Origin: Ustilaginoidea virens | Taxonomy: Eukaryota; Ascomycota; Sordariomycetes; Hypocreales; Clavicipitaceae | Direction of reading: 5' to 3' | DNA length: 64,000 nt | NCBI RefSeq assembly: GCF_000687475.1 | Contig: NC_057317.1 | Coordinates: forward strand, 3,534,001-3,598,000 | Notes under the pieces: model-generated | Seen by the model: only the letters and a program-made list of their open reading frames with translations | What the model was told of the DNA's origin: nothing | Databases searched by the model: none | Translations under genes and position numbers: made by a program | In this document: in pieces, positions 23,571-34,201 of the stretch | Numbering within the stretch: the stretch's first letter is position 1 | Layout: the number at the start of each line of letters is the position of its first letter

Positions 23571-23606
23571 CGGTCTTGAAGACTGGCGGATATTTATATC
23601 GGACCT
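23571..23606 (+). promoter_or_regulatory. 36-bp direct-repeat element, copy 2
   Basis: Same organisation as copy 1: the GTCTTGAAGAC dyad is intact, the second part reads CGGATATTTATATCGG, so CGG-N10-CGG is kept and the central palindrome has one mismatch. Same orientation, 103 bp after copy 1. Confidence 0.7.
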
Positions 23607-23925
23607 ACTAGTATTATTATCTTACCCCTTCCGCGGGGATATGCATGAGGCCGAGGCAAAGAAGCACGGGAGGCCCGTCTCTCCGCCAAATGACTCGTTG
23701 CTCAGCAGACAATCTCGCACTGCGCTTCTCAATCAGACCACAATACCACAATAGCATATAAATATCACCACCTATTTCCAGAATTAGCCCCCCCCCCCCT
23801 TCGTCGCAGCACACACCGCCCCCCTTCCATTCTTGCTTTGCATCCAGGTACAAAAGCGCAGCCCTCGGCCGGAGACCTCGCATCACGTTTGACCCAACGC
23901 ATCAAACGCATCAAAAGCCCCCGAC

Positions 23926-24217
23926 ATGAAGTTTGCCATTGCCATCCTAGCTGCTGGCGCCGGCGCCGGCGCCGTCCCCATCGTACGTTTCCCCCCGTGG
24001 CATCTTCCTCCGAGTCCCTACTAACACGTGCAAGGACCGAGCCGCTGAGGCGAGGGGACTCCATGTCGTCGACAAGCCATATGCCGTCGAGAGACCCTAT
24101 GTCGTCGAGAAACCATTTGCCGCCGAGAGACCCGGCAGCGGCGTCAAGTCCCCCGACGGGAGCAAGCCCCCCAGAAATCACGAGAGCCACGACGTGATTC
24201 CCGGGAGACACAATTGA
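23926..24217 (+). CDS. Small secreted repeat peptide (hypothetical, 79 aa)
   Basis: Exons 23926-23982 and 24035-24217. Exon 1 encodes MKFAIAILAAGAGAGAVPI, a short signal peptide. The 52-nt intron has a GTACGT donor and an excellent CTAAC branch site near the AAG acceptor, and joins in phase 0. The mature part has imperfect heptads (VVDKPYA, VERPYVV, EKPFAAE) with recurring [DE]-[KR]-P-[YF], then a Lys/Pro/Ser-rich tail ending in IPGRHN. No cysteine is present. I recognise no family; short secreted proteins with repeated KP/RP motifs can be proteolytically processed peptides or cell-wall/effector-like proteins, which is only inference. The clean intron and secretory leader are the main evidence that the gene is real. 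Confidence 0.5.
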
Positions 24218-27200
24218 AACGCCGTGGCAAGGGAGCGGGACGCGTCGGTCGCGCTCGTCAGGGGGAAGGGATGCATGGCCGTGAGAGAGGAAGGATTGCG
24301 AGCAGCTGGGAGACGGTGTGCCTTGACTGATGTTGGGAAGTGGGCGAGTGGCAAATTCAGCACATGCCATATAGGGTTCGACAATGTCGTCGAGAACGTT
24401 GTGCGCCAGGTGCGAATGCCAGCGTGATCTTCCTAGCCGAGGAGAAGCTCTCACGATGCCGAGGCAAGGGAAGTAATTGATTGCTGCGCTTCAAGAGACC
24501 CGAGGGGAGGATAATACAAACGAGTTTGGAGTGGCACCAGCGCTGGCCGGCGTCGTGTTGCTCAGTCTACCTACGTTATTGATCCTGGCGTGCATCGAGC
24601 AAAAGCACGCTTTGAAACTCCTTCCTGGCGCGCTCGCTGACTTGGGTGTTGGGATTCGTTTGAGAACTGGCATGGGAATTTGCTGTCTGCCGGGTTATCG
24701 CAATTGAGACCATACGGCGTGGCTGCACGCAAACGCGGGTCTGCACATTCAAATGCGCAGAGCCGCATTTCCTCGTGCACTTGTTTCTTTTCATTGTCGT
24801 CTTCAAATGTAACGGGGCCATTGTTGCTGAGTGACAGTCGCCATCACAGACAGCCTGCATCAATCTGACCTCGTGAGGTGTCGGCAAGTATCAAGCTCAC
24901 AGCGTGCACCCGAACAATAACAATGGGTAATCATTAGCGATTGTCGGTGCGACTATTTTCCCCCAATTTTCCATATGCCGTTTTAGCGTCCAATGGTCTA
25001 GGAGCCATCGGCAGAAGGCTGAGCCCACTTCACGAGGCCAGCCCTCGAGCCACATCTTGTTATTCAAGTTGTTGCCTCGTGATCATATCAAGGGGGCGCC
25101 TCAAAAGGGCCAATTCGAGGGAGCACAATTGCCAAGCTGCGAGGGAAGCAAGCGTGGCTCAGCGCAACCCTTTCGACTTGGAGAAGCCCAAAAGTTTAGT
25201 CACCCGCTAGGCCAGATTCCAAAGGGATTTGAAATGACGCTGGGAAGCGATGGTGAAGAGGTTGTATTCGCCTCGGCGCACTGTGAGAACCACGAACTGG
25301 GCGTTATTCGCAGTCATAGCGTGTGCAATAAATGACCTGAGCCTCTGGGGGCCAAATTTGCCCCAGCTTCACTCTGTCAAGTGGGTAGGTTGAAAAAGCA
25401 ACTTGGACTCGCCAATCTGAAGGCCGAACAAGGAGGAAAGGGCCGGGAAAAAAGTCGGTCTGATGGTCGAACCCTGCCCGCACCGGGGTTCCTGCAAGAA
25501 CCCGTGCCGGTGTGTAGGCAAGGCGAATAATTCGTTGGCGACGCAGCAGGCCTCCGCACAGTCTACTTGGCTATTTGGCGGCGGCTCGGAGGCCAAGGCC
25601 ATTATGACGTAGTTGCATAGCATAGAGTGGCTGGGAACGCTGCTGTAAGCGGCTCACAAGGATTTATCGTCAAACCGACTAGCCTCGTCCACATGGCCAT
25701 TTTTGTCCAATGTTCAATCGTTGGGAAAATGAGATTGTGTTGTAACCCACCACGGTGACGGCGAGGTGCTCGACGGTTCAGCAAGTACAATGGCCGCACC
25801 GTCGTACTGAAGAAATAGAGACTGGCCATGGTTGAAAGGCTGCAGGTGTTGGTGCCACGAGGTTACTCGTTATTGCACGGCCGAACAACATGCACAAACT
25901 GCGAAAATTAGGGCAACAGAGGCACCATTGGAGCGTCAAGCGGTAGAACGAAAAATCCGAGCTATCTTTTGGAACCGGCCGCGAGTTGGGAGAAGCGGAA
26001 CCTGATTCGGTCAAGTAAAGAGGACGCAAACAGAAGTAAAGACGACGGGGAGGGGGGGGGGGGGGGGGGAGCAAACTATGCGCCCAGAAAACATGAGCCG
26101 CTTGCGAGGCTATGCCGTAGACTCCATATGACGGTGTTGAGTCACTGTCGACAGGATCTACCACCCCATCCGGAAGGCGTAGCGCGTGCAGAATTCAAGG
26201 GTCTGCAAAGCCGTCTGCGGAACGAACAACGTCCCGGGCCAGGACGTTGTCGAAATCCACCATCCATTATACATCCGAATCTGTAGGCTTGATGAGGTCA
26301 TAGACGCGTACGGGCCTTGTAGCGTGCTGATTAGGATCGCTGAAATCAGTCAAACACCTGACTGTAGTCTCTCGCGTAGCCAAGCCAGGCCTTTTCCTTG
26401 ATATGACGCGCGTCATGGTTCACACATGGCATGCCAGCACGACGGCCAGTCAAAGTACGTCGAAAGTCGGAAATGCCGACAACAGGAACCGCACACGCCA
26501 GTGAGCTTGACCGTCACATCATCCAATCAGGGTGCATCTTTGAGGGCGTCAAAGGCTTCCCGCCATTCCTTTCACTCGCGCACCTGGTGCCAAAAACAAG
26601 CGCCTCTGGATGGGTTTCGTGACCGACCAGTGACCACAACTAGCTGGTCGCGGCCGCCCAAAACGAAAAAAGAGGCTAATGAAAAAAAGGGTCGCCCCAA
26701 GGTTGGCTGGCTGGGTGGTGCTTGGGTGGTGCTTGGGTGGTGGTCGGGTGGTGGTCGGGTGGTTTGGCGGTAATGTGCTGCCCCTGTCAGATTCGAGCCT
26801 GCCACGAGGTAGAGTTGATACGAGTCCGAGAACAGTTTTATGCGTTTGCGGTGCTTCCGGGGCTTTCTCTATTTCGCGTGCAGATCGGCAAACCGGCGTG
26901 CAGTCCGTCTCAGGTCGAGCGTAGCCACTGGCTAACGTTCTTTGAGCAATTCAACAAAGTCGGCACAAGGGAATCGTTTGCAGCATCTGGACATCTGGAA
27001 ACCGCCGTGCCAAGGGCAAGGGTTTTGGTGCCCAGGCAAGCCACCAAGTTGATGCCTCGTGGTTGATTGCCTCTTGAATTCCAAAGGCGGCCTGGGGCTA
27101 CTGAAAGAAGGTGTCAAGGAAGGTTGTCGCGGAGCAGAGCAGGCCAGTCGTAGCAGCTACTCCTACTCCGTACGGCCATGTTGCGTACGGCCCGCCATGT

Positions 27201-28281
27201 TGCTCCGTAAGCGGTCGGGTGGTCAGCTGGCAGCCACTTGGTGGCGGCTGGGGTGGCTTTGGCAAGAATGCTGCTGGTCAGCCCTCGCCCCACCCATCAG
27301 TTGCCGCCAGTTGCCGCCACCACGGCGCTCCGCAGTGAATTATCCGCGAATTAGCAGCAACTTCAAGACAAGACGATGCAAGCGATCAAAGATGTGAGTG
27401 CATTCGTCGACGTGAGACTGAAACCGGGACTGAGACTTGCTCTCTCTCTCTCTCTCTCTCTGCTACCATTCCCGGCCTTTATAGTTTTTTTTTTTTTTAG
27501 TTTTTTTTTTTTTTGCAGCGGGGGAGGGGTGGGGGAGAGGGGGACGAAGGGGACGAAGGGGGAAAAAAAGGTTAAAAAAAAAAAGCAAAAGAAAAAGGAA
27601 GGAGAGGAAGAAAGAAAGAAAGAAAGAAAGGGAAAAATGGTGGCCGTTTATTGGCCGGCCCCTCCTGTCGCAGAGTGGATATTACCAGGATCAGTTCGAA
27701 TTCCCTCTGCTTCAGACGACGGCCGCGATTTGAAACGTTGAAGTCGGCATGGCATGTACCTATGTACATGGTAGTACTACCACGCACAGGCATCTCCCTG
27801 AACTCTCCAAGACACGACCGGGCAGCTTGGCCAAACGGCTCCAGCAAGGCAGTCTCCTTTGCTGGAGAAGGGCACTCACCCGCAGTCGCTGCTCAGGAGG
27901 AGGAGGAGGAGGAGCAGCAGCAGTGGCAGTGGCAGGGGCAGGGGCAGACCCTTTCGTTCATGCCCGAGGCCCGTACAAGCACGGCGCAACAAACAAAAGG
28001 GACCAGTTGACCAGAGTGGTGGGTCAGCCAACCGGCCCAAGCCCCAACCGTACCAGACACACATCATCGATATCTCCAGACATATCGTACCCAGGCGCCT
28101 CGTACCGGGCGCTAGCAACTTGTTCCCAGTGCATTTTGCGCCTGCTCCGCACGGCAGCCTTGACCCATCAAATAAATGCCTTGACTAGCAGCAGTCTAGA
28201 TGGAGTGAGGAACGAACGACAACCAGACTATGTCTTTAGGCTGTGGGCTTCTGGAGAGGCCGTCTTGGCTCTTTCCGCCTC

Positions 28282-28284
<3 letters not shown>

Positions 28285-28327
<43 letters not shown>
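28285..28327 (+). repeat. poly-T homopolymer (43 nt)
   Basis: Continuous T run seen directly. No target-site duplication or retroelement coding sequence flanks it. Confidence 0.93.
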
Positions 28328-28331
<4 letters not shown>

Positions 28332-28567
28332 GAACGCGGACAAGGCTTGGCAAGAGAAGTGGCCCGCGTTGTGGATCTTGGCCACGATTGGCGACATGGG
28401 ATGGGTTCGTTCTTTTTTAAAATAAGGACGGACTAGCCTAGCCTGCAAGTCTGTGGGTTTGTGCGAACCAGCCCGTTGCGGTTCCTGGGCTTCCTGCCAA
28501 CTGCCCCCATGCCAGCCAGGTACCTGTCCAGGGTGCCAGGCACGCACTGTCCCTACCCGAGCTCCTT

Positions 28568-28632
28568 AGATACCTACCTACCTACCTAGGTACCTACCTA
28601 CCTTACCTACCTTAGGTACCTCCTTAGGTACC
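28568..28632. repeat. TACC/CCTAGGTACC-rich tandem block
   Basis: Degenerate tetranucleotide TACC repeats interleaved with the short palindromes CCTAGG and GGTACC; the block can form several small hairpins. Related short pieces occur near 32142-32165. Confidence 0.85.
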
Positions 28633-29276
28633 CTCGGACTGTCAACTGCGGACTGCCATGTACGGGGTTACCCGGTTTATTCCTGGCGCCGCCGTCCTCC
28701 CACTCCTTCTCTTCCCTTCATGCCACGGCCTGTTGCCACCATTCCATCACCCTTCCCATTCTCTTAAGAGGCTTGCAGCGCCAACCGTGGCAGCATTCCT
28801 GGGCCCCTTCCAACCACGTCTTTCTTTCTTGGACATTGACTTGTCCTTGGTCCGTCGAATTCCTTTCTCTTGTCTCGATACACGCCCAAAATTACACGCC
28901 CAACCAGCGGCCGCTTTCTTTTCTTCCGCGTTACTCCCGCCCCTGCTCTCATTTGTATCGTGCAAGGCATCCGAGTTTTATACGATTGTTGTCGATTAAC
29001 GAAAGGAATAAAGGCATTCTTTCAGCAGCTGCAGACGAGACATATGCCCATTTACGACGCCCTCTTCAACTGCAGGTGCACCATCATCCTGTTGAGCTTG
29101 CCCGTCCTTTAGGCAGGCCGCTCCCCCTCCCCCCCCCCCTCCCACCTCTCTCGGTGTCTCACGGCTTTACGCCTGAAGTCTACAAATTCGAAACAGATAC
29201 GGACCTAAGAGGGCAAGAAACCGCCACGGTGAACCTGGTTGCTCACGCGCCTCCTGCTCCTCGATTCCAGTGTCCG

Positions 29277-29311
<35 letters not shown>

Positions 29312-29341
29312 CTTTTTCCCTGTCCTCTCGGTGTGTTTGGC

Positions 29342-30637
29342 ATGTCGCTGCCAGAACAGCCCTGCTTCCGCGCGGGTTGCATTCCAGTTCAACCCTCTGT
29401 GGGCGACCATCCCGCCACCAGCCTCCATTACGCGGCGGATAGACCTTATAGACGGAGCTCCTTCTCCCCCGCTTCCTCCTCTGCATACTCCCCTTTACAA
29501 GTTGATTCCAAATACCCGCCTCGCCTGTCCCAGTGTGTGGCTACCAAATCAGTCATCCCTACCGTACGACATAACGAGGAGCTCAGCCAACAAGACCAAG
29601 GCACGATCAGTGACGAATCCGAAAGCGCTGCCGGCAGTGATACCAGCAGCAACAGCAGCACTCACGGAGTAGAAACACCACGGACGGACGAAATGCTGGA
29701 CTCGGCAAATCTCAGTACTAGCAGCTCCAGCAGCAGCAGGAACGGCCTTGCTGTTCCGACCACGGAAGCACCTGGCCTACCTGCCAGGAGTTCCCTCCGA
29801 TTGTCAAGACTCCTCACCGCGATTCCTCAGAAGAAAGCGGCCACTGACGACCAACCCATGCTGCCACATGCTGCCCCACATCAAATATACCTTTCGTCGG
29901 AAGAAGATGCCTCGTCTTCGGCCGATGACTTCTCGGATGCTGGCGAGGACAATGAATCGGATGGCGAAGGATCGGACAAGCAGACGCAGGGGCGGTTAAC
30001 GCGGCGGCGTGAGGACACAGCCCGCATCGTTGCCGTCGTTTTCCACGGCAAACCGTCCATGATTACCTTGTCGCCGCGGAGGTCAATGTCCCCCAGCTCG
30101 AGCGAGCTGCAGCAAGCTGGAGCGTGCATTCTCAGAACCGTCACGGAGCCCACGCTCAGCCGTCCACGATCCATCTCCCCCACATCCTCCACCATGACAC
30201 TCAACCGTCCCCCGCGATTGAGCAGCATGATGCCCACGTATGAAAAGGGGCGTCCCACCTTTTTGAACATTGACCCTTTTGCGAAACCGGGCGAGGACCC
30301 GGAGTCAAAGGGAAGTCCTAAAACGTCGCCGACGGGGATGCTACGGAAAACGCTGAGCCTGGTCAAGAAGCGTAGCAAGCAAAACTTGCAACAGAGCGAA
30401 AGCCAACCGACCCGGATGGAGCAGGTTAGCGAAGTGGAGGAGAAGATTGATGCTCAAGAGGGCCGGAGCCTGGAAGAAGCCACTCAACCAAGCCCAAGCT
30501 ACCAAGATATCATGAGGGGCGCCCGGAGATGTTCGGCCATTTCAGTGACTCGAAGTGAGGCGTCATCCTCCAAGTCACCAAAGAATCGGTTCCGCTCGGG
30601 ATTATCGCTGGGGCGACAAAGGAGCGTCAGGGCATGA
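29342..30637 (+). CDS. Conserved-looking Ser-rich hypothetical protein (431 aa)
   Basis: An uninterrupted 432-codon frame from ATG 29342 (MSLPEQPC) to TGA 30637. The protein is Ser/Pro/Thr-rich and probably disordered. It has an acidic patch (SSEEDASSSADDFSDAGEDNES is its core, about residues 194-225), a short ordered-looking motif TARIVAVVFHGKPSMITLSP, several SP/SPR sites (SPRRSMSPSSS, RPRSISPTSS) and a basic tail (MLRKTLSLVKKRSKQ; SGLSLGRQRSVRA). This suggests a phosphoregulated cytoplasmic or nuclear protein of unknown role. The frame extends upstream through a 28-nt poly-T that would encode poly-Phe; I exclude that as leader and choose the first Met after it. No domain family is recognised. 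Confidence 0.75.
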   Translation: MSLPEQPCFRAGCIPVQPSVGDHPATSLHYAADRPYRRSSFSPASSSAYSPLQVDSKYPPRLSQCVATKSVIPTVRHNEELSQQDQGTISDESESAAGSDTSSNSSTHGVETPRTDEMLDSANLSTSSSSSSRNGLAVPTTEAPGLPARSSLRLSRLLTAIPQKKAATDDQPMLPHAAPHQIYLSSEEDASSSADDFSDAGEDNESDGEGSDKQTQGRLTRRREDTARIVAVVFHGKPSMITLSPRRSMSPSSSELQQAGACILRTVTEPTLSRPRSISPTSSTMTLNRPPRLSSMMPTYEKGRPTFLNIDPFAKPGEDPESKGSPKTSPTGMLRKTLSLVKKRSKQNLQQSESQPTRMEQVSEVEEKIDAQEGRSLEEATQPSPSYQDIMRGARRCSAISVTRSEASSSKSPKNRFRSGLSLGRQRSVRA

Positions 30638-31776
30638 GCAAGTTAATCTTGGGTGGCAACTGCACCAACCAACTAATGACACTGACGAACTCGTGCGCAC
30701 CAGCAACCCCTCTGATATCACTCGGCATGGCATGGCGCGAACATTGTATTCTTTTTTCTCCCCTCTTTTTCTTTTTGATTTTACTTTTTTTTTTTTTTTT
30801 TAATCCCGTTTTTACTTGACGAGCGGGCTTGGGGCAGAGGAGTTGGAGTCCGCGGGCTGTGAAGCGGGCGGTGCGGTGCATATGGATTTTTTTTTCCTTT
30901 TTTTGTGGTTTTTCTTGTCTTGGCGCAGGGACGGTACCTGGAGTGCTGCTGTGTGGCAATTTCGTTACAAGTATACATAATGCGAGGATGCGTCCTCTGG
31001 GACTGGCGTTGGCGGACACTGTCTGGATTAGGCATGCCGAGAGGCTGCAAGCACGAGGCTCAAGTGTCAAGGAACATGGAACATGGAACATGGAACATGG
31101 AACATGGAGCATGGATCATGGATACTAAGGTAGATTGCGTGTAGCCTCGGAAATGCCAGGGAATAAGACGATGATTTGTGCGCAGTTGGCTTTTTTTCTT
31201 TTGGCAAGCCACTTTGGCAAGGGCTGGAAGAGATTGACTGGACAGCAATCTGGATGTGCCATGATCTATCGTTGTCCGTTGTCCGTTGTCCGTTGTCCGT
31301 TGTCCGTTGTCCGTTGTCCGTTGTCCGTTGTCCGTGGTCGTGCCAGCTTGCTTGCCCTGCAATGAATGAATGGTGTCCCGAAAATGAATTTCCAGTGACC
31401 GGTGGCTGTCACGTGACATGTCAGCCGAGTTGCGGCGCATCGGCACTGGAAATGGCAACGAGGCCAGCCTGCGAATTGATACGGATAATAATTTCATTTT
31501 TCGCAAATTGACAAGGGGACTGACTGCCTGCCTGCCTGCCTGCCTGCCCTAGCCGACATACAAGCAAGCAAGCAAGCAAGCAAGCATCAATCAAGCAAGC
31601 AAGCGAGCAATGCGGGGCGACAGCTACGGGGGGTCCGTTGACGCCAAGCGGTTTGACGAACGACAATGTCGACGGGCAGCAGGGGCAGGCCTGGGGGGCC
31701 GGCCGGCCTGGCGTCGAAACGAAACAAAACAAGCTCCGCGCGCCGGGGGGTGGGGAAGGCGCGAGGGAGGGAAAAG

Positions 31777-31809
<33 letters not shown>

Positions 31810-34201
31810 AAGAAACCCCCCGCCTTTCGGCCGCAACAAGCCCGGTCAAAGATGCCAGATTTTTTGCTTTTCTGGTTGGTGAGCAAGCATGGCGCTTTTC
31901 TTTGTGTTTACTTCTTTTTCTTTTTTTTTTTTGGTGGGATTCTCGGCCGGCCCTTGCGGCATGGGCTCAATCAAAGCTTCAGTCGGGGCTGGACAGCTGG
32001 CTTGTACGGAGTACCGTGCCATGCCATGCAATGAATGACTCGGAGGGTCGGAGGGGGTCGGAGAGGCTGGGTTGCCCCGCGTGACCTGACCTCATTGTGC
32101 CGGGGGTCCACGTGGGGCAAACCGCTGGTTTCAGGTTCTAGGCACCTACCTACATACCTAGGTACTATTTTTAACGCCATTCTTATCTTTTTCGTCCTTT
32201 TTTTTTTTTTTTTTCCCCTTCTTATTCTTGCTTGTTGCTTGTTGCTTCTACCTTTTTTTTTTTTTTTCTTATTACGTTTGTATTATCGTTATTTTTTTTT
32301 CGTTTCTTTTTCTCGTGCACATACTTCTCCTCGGCCAAGCGTCGCGGCAACACCAACAACAGGACCCAAGACCTGGGAAAATGCCCCCGCTCGACAAACC
32401 ATTGGCCAGCTACGGTGCGAAACTGAGGAGAAAAAAAAAACACCCGCAACGTAACCACTCACTTGCTCGCTGCGCAGTCAGCAACTGGGACTGCGCCGTA
32501 AAAAGGCCCCCAGGCCCTGTCGGCAGCTACAACCGGCCGGGGCCCGGGTTCGCAAAACCCCCCTACCCCCCTAACCAGCCAGTGGGGGTCACGCCCAGGG
32601 CCAACCTCGGCGCAAGGGACGAGACCAGGGGAAGGGCCCTTGAGGGCACGGCTTTGCCTTGAAATTGGGATGGGCAAGTTCCCTTCCCCCCCCCCCCTTC
32701 CTTCCCCAGACGCGCGCGCGGTCGGACCGGACGGGGAGTAGGGAGGCCCGAGTAGCAAGGCAAGTTGGTGACGAAGAAACCTCGCGGTTGCCCGGGGTGC
32801 GGGAGTGTGCGGTCCGCACTGCGCCGTGCGCGATACACGGTGCACGGCGACAAGGTCGCGCTTGCCGAAACGGGCTGGCTCTGCCTATTCCCGGCAAGCG
32901 CTGGACCAAACGGACCCAAGGGAAGGAAGGGGGAGGGGGCCAGCCCCCCGCTGCATGGCGTCATTCGGGCCCCATGACTACCCATGACTTACCCATGACT
33001 AAGTTGTTCCCGGGCGCCGTCGAGTCCCGCCCGTATCGTATGTGTCGTATGCCTGCCCTTGTCAAAAGCTTCAATCACATTGTTGGGAGCGGCTTGCTCG
33101 GCCGCCGCGACCGGATCGTGATTCGTCCTTGCCGGGTGCCAGTGAAGCAAAGCCTCAGGCCCAGCCGAGCCGAGCCTTTCCTTTGCTCCCGCCCCGCCCC
33201 GCGTACCTATGTACTACATACAGCCCACACGTAAAAGCGTAACGCGGATTCACGTCTCGGCTGATTTGGGGCTTTTTTTTTCTTTTCTTTTCTTTTCTCT
33301 TCTCTTCTTTTTTTTTTTTTTCCTTAAAAAAGGGTAAAGGGTGAGAATAATAAAACACAAGAGGATAGGATTAAGCAGGATAAATAAAAAAGGCTGCTGC
33401 CCTTCTCAATTTCCCGCGGAAATGCGCAATCTGGCTCTGCTGGGTCCCCCTCCGACCCCCGGGGAAATTCACCACTCCTGAAACAGAGCCGAGTCCAGAC
33501 ATGCCTGGCTGGTCAAACCCTGCTTTGCAGCTCCCTGACAGAGCCGGGGAGATGCCAACGGTTGGATGGGATCCGCCTCTGGCTCACACGTTGGCCATGG
33601 CTCTCACTCACATCGTCATGTCTGCTTGCCCGTACTCCGCACCAAAGTTCCATGGGCCATGGGCCATGGATCATGGCCGTGGCCCTCTCGATACCTAGGT
33701 CGGCACCTCTTCGACCGGATGGTAAACCAACGGCCAACAACTCAGCAAGTCCTCGCGGACAAGGGTCTCGATATCCCGGGGCGCATGGCCGCAGAGCCAT
33801 CCCGTATAGATTCAGTCGTTCCGGCTTGACGAGTTTGTCCAACCTTCTGAACCCACCATGACCATGGCTGGGAGACGCTCCCTGTCACAAGCCAGCTCGC
33901 TCATGCCATTATTCGACTGATGGGGGAAAAATAAATGACTAGAGAGATAAATAGGGCGGGGAAGAGAGCAGAAAAACCAGCAAAAGACAAAGACGCGTTG
34001 CAGAAATTTATTACTCAAAACACGTCGGTTCCATCTCGATACCTCCTCGCCCAAGCACCCTTCTTCCTTCAGGTTCTTCATCATGCTCAGATATCAATGC
34101 GCAGATTCAGTCACAGCAAATGCAATCAGAAAACAACACTCAAGCCATCGAAATCAGATGCATCGTCACACAATACCATCGCTCGTCACAAGGCACATCA
34201 G
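30638..34201. other. 3.6-kb repeat-rich intergenic region
   Basis: No supported gene. Contains a GGAACAT-type heptamer array (31071-31121), a GTTGTCC heptamer array (31271-31335), GCCT and CAAG tetramer runs (31526-31584), a 31-nt poly-A (31777-31807), many poly-T stretches (32180-32310, 33270-33325) and a TACGGAGTA motif (32005). Frames in this interval mostly read homopolymers. Confidence 0.6.
31271..31335. repeat. 7-bp minisatellite GTTGTCC (about 9 copies)
   Basis: Perfect head-to-tail heptamers ending in GTTGTCCGTGGTCG. Because the unit is 7 bp, all three frames on each strand read the same repeating peptide. Confidence 0.95.

Larger units (their letters stand above)
23308..23925. promoter_or_regulatory. 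Shared divergent promoter of two secreted-protein candidates
   Basis: A 618-nt gap between opposing start codons. It contains the duplicated 36-bp element (23468-23503 and 23571-23606), AT-rich stretches near 23755-23770 (CATATAAATATC, TATA-like, about 160 nt before the plus-strand start) and a short poly-C. No coding region is supported. Confidence 0.5.
24218..29341. other. 5.1-kb gene-poor region
   Basis: No frame here has recognisable domains, codon continuity or splice structure. Contents: a (CT)n run (27440-27461), a purine-rich AAAGG/GAAA stretch (27520-27640), a 43-nt poly-T (28285-28327), a TACC/CCTA-rich tandem block (28568-28632) and a 28-nt poly-T (29281-29308). A TACTCCGTA motif is at 27164. 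The part after about 28650 is probably promoter and leader of the gene at 29342. Confidence 0.55.

Noticed and set aside
25478..25515. tRNA-like or riboswitch-like hairpin (GGGTTC-loop-GAACCC within CACCGG...CCGGTG)
   Set aside because: A 6-bp stem with a bulged outer stem exists, but D-arm, anticodon arm and acceptor stem of a tRNA could not be found; left as a chance hairpin.
24477..27400. Several 60-120-codon frames on both strands in the gene-poor zone
   Set aside because: None shows a domain, a signal peptide with plausible introns, or consistent codon use; overlapping frames on both strands look alike.
29270..29341. Upstream extension of the Ser-rich gene through poly-Phe
   Set aside because: Encoded by a 28-nt poly-T in a likely leader; the next Met at 29342 is a more reasonable start.
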